Origin: Bugula neritina
Lineage: Eukaryota > Bryozoa > Gymnolaemata > Cheilostomatida > Bugulidae
Direction: 5' to 3'
NCBI GenBank assembly: GCA_964035545.1
Contig: OZ037771.1
Span: 7,544,690-7,608,689 of the forward strand
Length of the DNA: 64,000 nt
In this document: positions 54,498 through 64,000 of the stretch, piece after piece
How the letters are laid out: every line of letters begins with the position of its first letter
Numbering within the stretch: the first letter of the stretch is position 1
The notes under the pieces: generated by a model
The model's database searches: none
The model's input: the letters and a program-made list of their open reading frames with translations, nothing else
Told to the model about the DNA's origin: nothing
Position numbers and translations under genes: made by a program

Positions 54498-55162
54498 CTA
54501 CACTACGACCACGAGGCTTTCCCATGACTGCGTATCAATTGCAGGGCTATTCGTGTTCCTTTTGCAGGTGACCTTGAAACATAATCTAGGATGACTTTGA
54601 AATCTGGAGCCTTCTGCAAGTTTCTCATACAGCAGATCTTCAGGAATGCAGCCATCTTGCATTCTGCACACATGTCGAAGCCGACATAGGCGCCACTGCC
54701 TCAAAAGAATGAAGAATGTAGGCAGCTCAGCTCATTGCAAACTGTCAGTGTTTTAAAATTTAGTCTTGCCATTTGAGATTGCTAGATAACAGCTGCTTAG
54801 TTTATTTTTCAGAGTGACACAGGGTGTAACAGTTTTGTAGTAATGAGTTTACCCAGCAGCTTCTATGGTGTGGTTGGTTAGTGAGCCTGCTTGAAAGCTG
54901 AAGGTCAAAAAGCTTTTTCAAGTTTCACTGGAGTAGAGTAGTGTGGACAATATACATGCTTTGTAAACATGCATCTTAGTGTTTGCTGACAGACTGCTGT
55001 TTGTCCACACACTCTCTTATGTAACTTGGACATTACTGCAGAAACTGTGGCAATACTTGAGTTAATTTCAGACTGAATGGAGAGGGTTACACTGATGGTA
55101 GACCCTGGATACTGAACTCTGTCAACTGAGCTCAGCTCTTGACTTCCTATGCAGTACTTCAA
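54498..55162 (-). pseudogene. LINE reverse-transcriptase C-terminal relic 3
   Basis: Two minus-strand open pieces match the end of LINE polymerases. At 54905-55162 the reading YPGSTISVTLSIQSEINSSI resembles the YLGSxxxxD...EI..RI region. At 54498-54704 LRHVCRMQDGCIPEDLLYEKL resembles the final GHVxRM...P..LLYGEL region. Frame changes and stops separate them. It lies between the two paralogues. Confidence 0.75.
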
Positions 55163-55439
55163 GTATAGTTTGTTTATAAAATTATACTCTAATTCTAGTA
55201 AATGCTATGAAACATGTTGAAACACTTCTGAGTTCCTGGAAGGTGAACTACCAAAGAGCTTATAAATAAAATTTAAAGAACTATTAAACAAAATAATTTC
55301 AAAACTATACCAGCTAGTAGCAAGTTCTCTGTCCCAAATGTTTGTTTATTTATTGGGGTTTGCTTTGCTTAGTGCCAGATGATTCGTAAAATTGCCTTTG
55401 AAATACACAAAAGAATTCATTATAAAATGCAGTATAATT

Positions 55440-55670
55440 TTTGCGTAAATATATTTTATAGTAAATATGAGTAAAGAAAATCAGTAAACATATAAAAATG
55501 GTGCATACATATCACTAGAATAAGTGCATAAGCTATACGCAGTATATTTATTGTGTAAATATAGTTCATAGTAAATATGAGTAAATAATGTCAGCAAGCA
55601 TATAGTAATAGTGTATACATACAAAGTCACATATCACTAGACTAAGTGCATGAGCTATGTATATGCAGAG
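55440..55670. repeat. partial tandem duplication at the edge of the copy B unit
   Basis: About 110 bp (TAGTAAATATGAGTAAA... to AAGCTATACGCAG) at 55445-55545 is repeated in diverged form at 55560-55665. Copy A has one version only (about 30235-30340), so the extra unit is specific to this side. Confidence 0.65.
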
Positions 55671-56274
55671 CATATATACATGGTATAGCAAAAGTATAAA
55701 ATGATAAGTAGAATTAAATACTTATATTCATAGTTCGCAGGTAAAGTACATCACATAGCGGTATATAGAGTGTCACATGTATAGAGCATGTAGTGAAATA
55801 TAATACCACATGCAAGGTTTAGATACTGTAGTCAGTATATACATAATATCTGTATTAAATGTGTATATATGATATAAATAGCGTAGTACCATACTCTACA
55901 TGTCCACACAGGGATGTGGGAGCTCAGTCTACCACTCTCCATAGAATAAAGGAAACAAGTAAATCTTCCTTCTACCAGTGAGAGTTTTTATAACCACAGG
56001 AGTCTGTGTTACAGTACCTTCTGAGTCGGATCTGTTACCTGATATTTTCCTCACTCTTTCTTGTACCTTTAAATATTTCATAATCAGGTAAACATTGGTC
56101 AGCATTACTGACACCACAGCAAGAGTTAGAATGTATCGCATCTGTAAATTCACCTACTAGAAAAAATTGTATTTGTGAATAGCAAAATTATATATACAAA
56201 TAGCATATCTATAATAAATTCAATTATATTGATATTGAATAAAGTGGAGACTACATAACTAACACCATAATATA

Positions 56275-56935
56275 CTGTGATGGTATTACTATACTACAGT
56301 GTATCATGACTATAATATAGTATGATTATAGTATATTGTAAAATATTTGTGAAGGAAAGATTCTATTTGTGTGAGAATGACTACATATTACTATGACTAT
56401 ATATTACTACGACTATACTATACTATGACTATATTATACTGTGACTATATTATACTATGACTATATTATACTATGACTATACTATACTATGACTATACTA
56501 TACTATGACTATATTATAATATGACTATATTATAATATGACTATATTATATTACTATGACTATATTATACTATGACTATATTATAATATGAAGATACTAT
56601 ACTATGACTATATTATACTATGACTATATTATATTGTAAAATATTTGTGAAGGAAAGATTCCATTTGCGTGAGAATGACCACATATTACTATGACTATAT
56701 ATTACTACGACTACACTATACTATGACTATATTATACTATGACTATACTATACTATGACTATACTATACTATGACTATATTATACTATGACTATATTATA
56801 TTATGACTATACTATACTATGACTATATTATACTATGACTATATTGTACTATGACTATATTATACTATGACTATATTATACTATGACTATACTATGACTA
56901 TATTATGACTATATTGCACTATGACTAGTCACTAC
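56275..56935. repeat. 16-bp satellite with a 300-bp higher-order repeat, copy B intron 13
   Basis: The same ACTATGACTATATTAT unit as at 30983-31395. Here a block starting TTGTAAAATATTTGTGAAGG occurs twice (56335 and 56634), so about 300 bp including satellite has been duplicated in tandem. Confidence 0.88.
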
Positions 56936-57977
56936 ACCTATACTACTGTCACTACACCACACCAACTAATACGAAAACAGTCTCTTCTAAATAGGAATTG
57001 ATGTCACAGGAAGTTACTCACAATATCAAATAAGTCAGCAAGATCACGATGACAGCCATGTCTGTGTAAAGTCCTGACAAGTGTTCTTATCAATAATGAC
57101 CCACCATCATGGAATCTCATGGATGCACTGTCTATTAAAATAATACAATGAGTTGAATAGTAAATATTATACAATGTAGAGTAACAGTGAAACATTGCAG
57201 TATAACTAGTGAGAAATATAAACAGAAAATTTTACAAGCTCAGCAACAAAAGGTATATCTTGAGAAAATTGAATGATGGGTTTCACAGCTACCTGATTGG
57301 CTATTGGGAGTTGCAACACATTATTCAAGTGAAATGTACTCTAAAGCTCAGAGAAGGCTCTGAATTGTTAAGGAATTTTAAAGAGCTTAAATTAAAAATA
57401 TTCAGCTGGAAAACAAATACTCGGCAGCAGAGTATAAACTGTACAGACTGGTGTTTCACAGATTACATCAGTGGTTCCAACCTGGGGGGAATTCCCCCCT
57501 AGGGGGGAATTTGGACATTTTAGGGGGGAAATTTGGATTTTGAAAAATTCACGATATTTGTTGACGGTTTTTGAGCTCTTGCAAGTTACATCTCTATAAA
57601 TCTTCATCTTAGGTCATCTATTTAACCAAACCATATTCTGCAATCTCAGTTTACTTCTACATGGATGTGTGTTTAATAATTACTCAACCCCAACTGTTCT
57701 CTGTGTTACTTCGAATGAAAGTCAAAGATATGCAAAAACCAACAGGCCAACTTTTAGCAACCATGCAAGTCAATTTCTATGCTACATACCTAGTGAATAT
57801 TTTTGCTACACTGAATAACCTGAACCTAAAGATGCCGGAGTGCAATTATCATATTATTGCCTTTCATAGCAGCAGCAATTTTTTTAAGGTTACACTAAAG
57901 TGGTGTCATCTCTATCAAAAGCATATCTTTCCCTACACTCAATGAACTTTGATAGAAGAAGAACCTGTTCCGATTTT

Positions 57978-58173
57978 AGGTAAAAATGGCACAGGTAGAA
58001 ATCGCACACTGGTGTTACATTTTCCCAAACCCAAACCTCCAAACCCCTCATCCTGAACGTCTAACTTCCAACTCAAATCTACAATGCTAATATTGAAAAT
58101 GTGCGAATTCTACTTAATTTTTCATTTGTGCCATTATTACTTGTGCCATTTTTACCTGTGCCATTTTTACCAG
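57978..58173. repeat. G-skewed ATGGCACA repeat inside hAT-like element (C-rich orientation)
   Basis: GGTAAAAATGGCACAGG at the left, TGTGCCATTTTTACC twice at the right, and a CCCAAACCCAAACC tract between them. Confidence 0.6.
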
Positions 58174-58437
58174 AAACCACATGTTCCAGATCATTTTTCA
58201 GAAAAAAACTTCTAGGCATCTCTCTGAACTTTTAATGGAGTTTTAAGGGTATTTCTCTGAGCTACCTCCCAAAAAGAAAGAGCTATATGATTGTTAACTT
58301 AACATGTGATCCACTGCAACGCTTTGTTGAAAAGTTTTCAGAGAAGTTACAGAAGGATTTTATTGAGTTGGTTCACAATTCAGTATGGAAGGGTAATTTG
58401 AAATTTTCTCCAGTTGAGGTTTTGTGGGTAGTGTCCG

Positions 58438-58692
58438 GTAGAAATGGCACAGGCAATAATGGCACAAATGGAAAGGTAAGTAAAAATGGCACATGTTTTC
58501 AATATCAGGGTGGGGATTTGGAGTTTGAAAGAGGGGTTCGGGAGAAGGATTTTGGGTTTACACTTGGGGATTCTGGAGTTTGAGGGTGGGAGTTTGGGTT
58601 AGGGGGTGGGGGTTTGGGGTTAGGGGCTTGATGTGAAGGGTTTGGGGTGTGAGTTTAAAAAAAACTTAACATCAGTGTGCCAAATAATTGTG
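58438..58692. repeat. G-skewed ATGGCACA repeat inside hAT-like element (G-rich orientation)
   Basis: ATGGCACAGGCAATAATGGCAC opens the copy. A tract of GGGTTAGGG, TTTGGGG and GGGTGGG groups spans about 58560-58660, and AACTTAACATCAGTGTGCC closes it. The plus strand has enough G runs for quadruplex formation. Confidence 0.6.
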
Positions 58693-60749
58693 GGTTTCAA
58701 CAAGCAAACTCTTCCCACACATAACTGACAGAGGAGAGTTTTGGTGCCGTCCAGCACCACCCATCCGTAGAAGGAAGGATTCCCATCTCAAAGAGAAAAG
58801 AAACTGCCTTAACCTGCAGAGTGACTTAAGATATGCTTGGTCAAACACAGAGCCAGGCTTTAGCAAGCTGGCACAAAAGTATCAAATGAAGCCATAACAT
58901 TAATAATTGAACTGCTCTGTGTTTTATAACATGAAAATAACGATAATATTACTATTATGATAATTGTATTATATGCAAATATAATAGAACAAAATACATT
59001 GCATTGTATCATATATTATCATTCAGTAAGTCACAAAATATTTTTGCTCATCGAAAGGGGGGGATTAATAGTCAACATTTACGAAAGGGGGGAATAGTAT
59101 GAAAAAGGTTGGGAACCACTGGATTACATGAAAACTAGATAACTGTAACTCACACACAAATAGTCCATGTACTCAGTTCAGGTTTATGAAAGGTCATGTG
59201 ACTAGACAGCACAGCACAGCTGCTACCTGCTCTTTTTATTCTATTTGTTACTAATTTTCAATTGAATAATGGATTTGCGTTTAAAATTTTGGCCGATAAC
59301 ACCCTGAGCAAACTTTCTTAATAAAATTATGACAATCCTAAAATGATGCAAGAAATATTGGTTTCTATCGGTGAACTAAATTCTTACTTTCAAAGCAGGA
59401 GTGAAGGATTAGAAGGTCGTCAACATCAAAGTTCCTCTGTCCAGTTGAAGTCTCAGCTTCCTGTTGATGAGTTCTGAGAGCAGAAAGTTCTGGTGAGGAG
59501 GAGTTGGTACTCTGTTGAGTATTCTGTTCAGTTTGACTGACTGAGTTACCTGATTGATTAGTAACACATGTGATATACCAACCAGTATTCTATGTATATG
59601 TATGAATACTAGAGCATCATATAATACAGTATTACAATAGTATAATATATTCTTACTCGTATCATATCTACACTCACCAACTCTGCACGCCTGAATAACC
59701 ACAACTTTAGGCTTGCCGGCCATGTTGGGAAAATTTGTAGAGTTAATGAGACTGTAGATCTGTGTTAGATAGACTGGCTGTGAGTCAACTCCATGAATCA
59801 TTCCATTAGCTCCGTGTGCAAACAGAAACAGGAAGAACATACCATAAGTGTTATGAATCTCATCTCTTGTCTCTGATTGAATACACTGTACTATCTCCTG
59901 TATATGAATATAACACAAGACACACAGTATACAAACTCAATGTGAGAGAGTCTATTCTACGCACAGGACTGACCAGCTCTAATAAACATACACTTCTATT
60001 CAGGACAGAGAGAATACAAGTAAAGACAACTCCTGAGACTACATCCATATATTCAGTGTGAGTGTTGGGAGAGGGGAGAATTATTTTCTTCAATAATTGC
60101 AGCTCAGACACAGAATGAAGCAAACATATAAACATAGGGGGAGGGGGGGGGGACCCAACCATTTGTCAACATTATCTTGCAGAACAAATGCAATCAAAAT
60201 ATAGAGACAAGCAAGCATGTTTTTCCCGTCTCATACTAGCCTTTAGAAAGTTAGCTCCGTGAAGCAAACGTTAGCCCCAAAGTTAAGAGTTTGCATTTCC
60301 CTACTTTAATATTTGATTCAATAGATAAGTCTGCAGGCTATTATAACATTGAAGTGAGACATTAACCACTAATAACTAGTCACACTACGTGATAAGAAAA
60401 GGGAGACAACTACAAGTAAATAGAAATATACCTCAGCTGTGAGATCCTTCTGCTTCACAACCTCAAATCCCATCTTCCTGAACAGAGCAAATGTGTTGTC
60501 AACATCATAACTAGAGCCAAGTCTCTCTCCTACATTTCTATACTTGTTGTTGTTTATAATCAGAGCTCTTCCTCTGAATGGACTCGTCATCTTGTATATC
60601 TGTAGATACAGACTATGTACTTAGTTTATTACTTATTGGGTACATTCTATATAGAGAATATAATACTGAATAGAACACAACTGACCTGTTCATATTATAT
60701 TATAAGCAACTATGGAATGATGAGTTAAAAATCATCCATGAGTAGACTG

Positions 60750-61158
60750 AGTGTAAGGCCACACAACGCGTTTTAGCCCAAAAATTGGACGTCATGAGCG
60801 GGATTTTCATGCGCCTCGCATGCTGAGCGAACTCAGCGGCAGGCTCATGCGTGTTTGATCTAATTGGCTGATTACCATGTAATATTTAGCGAGCACACTT
60901 TTTATTTTAATTTACTATTCAACTTCTAGCGAGCTGAATTAAAACAGTTTATTATAGGTTGCATTTCCGCTTTTATAATATCACAATCACTTTGCCAATG
61001 ATGTAGTTTTAAAAACAAGCCCCTGTAGGCGAGCAGTAAAGTTTACCGCTAAACTAATAAATTTTTGCACTCGCAACATACGCACTGTGTGTGACAGGTC
61101 ACAAGTGTGTATTCTCGAACGTTTAGAGCGTGTAAAACGCGTCAAGTGGCCCTACACT
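60750..61158. mobile_element. 409-bp MITE, copy B intron 9 only
   Basis: The left end AGTGTAAGGCCACACAACGC and the inverted right end AGTGTAGGGCCACTTGACGC share ACGCGTTTTA further in. Base composition is richer in CG dinucleotides than its surroundings. The paralogous position in copy A (near 39052) runs AGACTAATATGG without interruption. A target duplication is unclear (ACT at most). Confidence 0.75.
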
Positions 61159-61221
61159 AATATGGGTTCTGACATATTGTGTGGCTTTAACACAGCTGCT
61201 AGCCCAAACAGGTCTGGGGAA

Positions 61222-61335
61222 GGAGGAGAGCCAAGGCTATACAGAGATAGAGAAGAGAGCCAGGGCTATACAGAGATAATAGAGAGGAGAGCCAAGGCTA
61301 TACAGAGATAACAGAAAGGAGAGCCAAGGCTATAG
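61222..61335. repeat. 32-bp minisatellite, about 3-4 copies, copy B intron 9
   Basis: Same GAGCCAAGGCTATACAGAGA unit and same position next to the acidic-linker exon as the larger array at 39581-39986. Confidence 0.9.
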
Positions 61336-64000
61336 AATATTCAACATGACATACAAACCTTTGAAGTGTTGATGAAGAGAGACTTGATACTCTGATTAGT
61401 AGTAGGAACTAGTGTCAACTTGGTAAGATCTTCTGAAGTGGAGGTAGTATCTTCTCCTTCATCCGAAACATCACTCAGTGCATCATCAGTACCAACAGTA
61501 TGAGTAGCAGCTCCACTGTGTCCAATATTATCTACATGTACAGGAAACATCACATAAACAGCTCACAGAAATGTAATGAAACCAACAACCTACAGGAACC
61601 ACTTCAACTGTCAATAACAAACATGGAGAATCAGAAAGGAAGAAAGCTATTTCTTATCGGTTCACTAGAAGTGAGTTTAATTCAAGATACCTGGTGGCTT
61701 GAAGTTGGTCTTCGCAAAGTCATTCAGTTTCTGCAGCTCATCTCCAGAAAGCTGGAAAGCTGCAATAGAAGTATGAATTATGGAAGTTGCTATTACTTGG
61801 ACAGTACATCACCATCTGAATATGCTATAAATAACCTGCCAAAAGATAATCATACTAACTTGGGTGTAAAAGACAAGCTGGGACATCTCTGTATGTTCCA
61901 CATCTACCAGGTGATGAATCTGAAGTCATGGGAAGGGATTCACCATCCTCTGGAGTTCGACACCAGGATGGGTTGATGAACCTCTTTTGTCGTTTTTCTC
62001 CAACCAATGGGCAGTGGGCACACAAGTTGATACAGGTGATTTTACTTGCTCTCCATGTGGAGTTGACGTATTCAACGGTTGAATGAACTGAAGTGGTCAA
62101 CATCTTCCATGCATTGCCTATCTGCCGATAAGCAGACGTTATGGAGATAGTGAGTTTACGAGATTTGTAGTCATGCAGCAACTGCAGGGTGTAAGCTTCG
62201 TCTCTCAGCTCCACTCCATTCTTTCTCACAGCTTTTTCACTACAATCCTGGAGATCATTGAGAAGTTTTACAGAAATCTGGTGGTAGACGTACTGAGGGG
62301 GAGTCAAGCCACCAAACACCATGTCTACTGACAGTTTTACGGGTTGCCTCCTGGAGGCAGTCAAGTCGGTGAAATACTCCTGTGAGAAGTATGGCATAGT
62401 GTAACTTAGTTTCTGGGATGAATCCTTCATATCGAATAACAACTGGAAAGATTGTAGCAATGCGACTGCCACCTTCATCTTGTCACTCGTGGAGAAGCTG
62501 GTCTCTGCCATCACAAGATGCTGAAACAGCTTCTCGCTCATCCCGCCAGTTCGAACAAACTCTTGAGCCAAATTATTAAACTCCGTTTCATTTTCTATCA
62601 ACGGATTATTGAGTGAATCCTCTTCAATCGCGGACCGTCGATTTCTCCACACTTCCTTCTCGTGAGTGAAGAATACGTGGAGCAGCTTTGTAACCACGGA
62701 GATGTCGTAGAATACCAGAGACTGCAAACTCTCCCTATCCTGGTACCAGATGAGATGGCCGCTGTTATGCATGTACGAGAGAATCACTCTCAGCTGGTCT
62801 TCACTTTCCAACTTGCATTCAATGACATGTTGAAGCACTTCTGGAAATGTCTTGTAACTTCCATGGAATGAGTTGAATGTTTGAGCAACTTTTCTCCACA
62901 GAGTAGGCACCTTTTTCACGACTAGTTTACTGTCAGATAGGATATGACTTCTCAGCTGATCAAACACCTCTTCATATTCATCACCCACAACATATATATC
63001 TTGTTCTTGAAACATCTCTTGGCGCTGAAAATGAGAAATTCGTGTGAAAGAACGAAGATAATTCTTTTGACAATTTTCTTCTGATTGAATCAATTTGAAT
63101 ACACTTTCTGTGTGAAGAAAGAAGAGCCTCTTTAGCTCCTCAAATCCATCTGCACTGTAAGCATCTCGGTGAGTGAAAACCAGTTTGGGTGCTCTGAGCC
63201 CGGGATTGGCCAGGTACAGATGTGAGAGCCAATCAAAATATGTGCATCGAACTGCTTCATTACCATTCACTTCTAAACAGAGCTCTTCAAACTCCTTTAG
63301 ATTCACAACCACAATAGGAATACAGTTCTGTTTCAATGTGAACTGGTAGGTAGATTGGTAGATTTCATTGCCACCAAAATCTATGAACTGAAGAACAATG
63401 TCACCAACCACTAACTTTTCCATATTGAAGACACGAGTTGTTTCATCTTCCACTGCATCAGCCGCTCTATTGGTTAGTTCCCGTTAGCCGTCTGATCCCA
63501 CCAGCGTTTTTACTAGGCTGGTTTTGCCCGATAACGATCTACCCACTAGAGCGACCGTAGCTTCAGAAACTTCTAAATGACCAGACCTAAGATCTTCATA
63601 GTACTGTGTGATAGCTGGTAGTTTGTCTACACACACAGCATAAGGCGGGGATGTGAGTGATACACACCCTAAGCAGTTCAGTTCAGTCAGATTAGGCATG
63701 TTGAGAAGTTGAGGAGTTAAACATGTCATCTGAGAGTTGAGTGACAAGTCTAGGTGTTGGAGATTCTTGAGTTGACCAACACTACCAAGTAAGTATTTAA
63801 TATAACTTTAGTATTATTCTATATCTAATGTATTATGCTTAAAAGTAAAACTTGATTGAATACATAATAGTTACATATCTAACATAGCCTGAGAGATAAA
63901 TAGTGTTTGACAGCACAACTGTTGTAAATGACTAGAACACAGGCCAAACTGAAAATATAGACTATAATGATTACTTGACCTAACAGTAAAACCATTACAG

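Larger units (their letters stand above)
57469..59121. mobile_element. hAT-like non-autonomous element (copy B intron 12)
   Basis: It starts CAGTGGTTCCAACC and ends GGTTGGGAACCACTG, with a perfect 8-bp target duplication GATTACAT at 57461-57468 and 59122-59129. Copy A has the empty site with a single GATTACAT at about 31887. The 1653-bp interior has no transposase but holds two copies of the G-skewed ATGGCACA repeat. About 300 bp next to the left end align with the reverse complement of the right end of 45526-46748. Confidence 0.93.
55929..64000 (-). pseudogene. Roc-COR-caspase paralogue (copy B), interrupted by a stop and cut by the window end
   Basis: Eight exons match copy A one for one: 61860-63781, 61691-61759, 61359-61531, 60432-60599, 59678-59897, 59388-59549, 57022-57131, 55929-56066. 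LRR exons would lie beyond 64000. Exon 60432-60599 is identical in sequence to its copy A partner. The caspase His (FAHGANG) and Cys (QACRV) are kept, as are the P-loop GRSLSGKT, DFGG and THRD. In the large exon, TAA at 63484-63486 replaces the Lys codon that follows VGSDG, only a few codons after the P-loop. Two in-frame codons are missing relative to A. Everything downstream stays open, so the stop is either recent, polymorphic or a sequencing error. A product starting downstream (ATG at about 63421, MEKLVVG) would lack the P-loop. Confidence 0.8.

Noticed and set aside
58560-58660. Possible interstitial telomere from GGGTTAGGG groups
   Set aside because: The groups are irregular and mixed with TTTGGGG and GGGTGGG, and the same tract belongs to a dispersed repeat with defined borders.

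Overview
The window reads as animal nuclear DNA. It is AT-rich, its genes are split by GT-AG introns, and it carries SINEs, LINE relics, hAT elements and MITEs. Two genes are clear orthologues of conserved animal genes (argininosuccinate lyase and TMEM33). The WAP-domain secreted protein, the LRR-Roc-COR GTPase modules and the caspase domain also fit an invertebrate metazoan. I cannot name the phylum; nothing suggests a prokaryote, plant or fungus. Exon coordinates below were built by hand from splice sites, reading phase and protein similarity. All stated phases close, but no transcript data were available.

Layout. (1) 517-1649 (+): the 3' end of a proline-rich gene I do not recognise. (2) 1650-8380: no gene seen; it holds two perfect palindromes or hairpins, a decayed tRNA-Val-like sequence and a 21-bp minisatellite. 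(3) 8381-17138 (+): a nine-exon gene for a secreted protein with five WAP (four-disulfide core) domains. (4) 18197-23101 (-): argininosuccinate lyase in nine exons. (5) About 23280-26560: 3 kb of degenerate triplet-like AT sequence. (6) 27253-29385 (+): TMEM33 in six exons. (7) 30597-51462 (-): a 14-exon gene predicted to encode about 1285 residues, with LRRs, a Roc GTPase, a COR region, an acidic linker and a C-terminal caspase domain. (8) 55929-64000 (-): a tandem paralogue of the same gene, cut by the window edge and carrying an in-frame stop just after the Roc P-loop.

The two paralogues act as empty-site controls for each other. Copy A alone carries, in the intron that splits the caspase domain, a 5.19-kb transposon with terminal inverted repeats of about 1190 bp and a 3-bp target duplication. 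Copy B alone carries, in the same intron, a 1.65-kb hAT-like element with a perfect 8-bp target duplication. Smaller MITE or foldback elements and minisatellites also differ between copies. The 5.19-kb transposon encodes a decayed protein of a family seen in invertebrate genomes. Its C-terminal half shows, in order, motifs resembling FEN1/XPG nucleases, followed by a cysteine cluster.

The two most notable items are the LRR-Roc-COR-caspase fusion (a GTPase scaffold covalently joined to a death protease) and the transposon whose terminal repeats contain the 3' end of its own gene.
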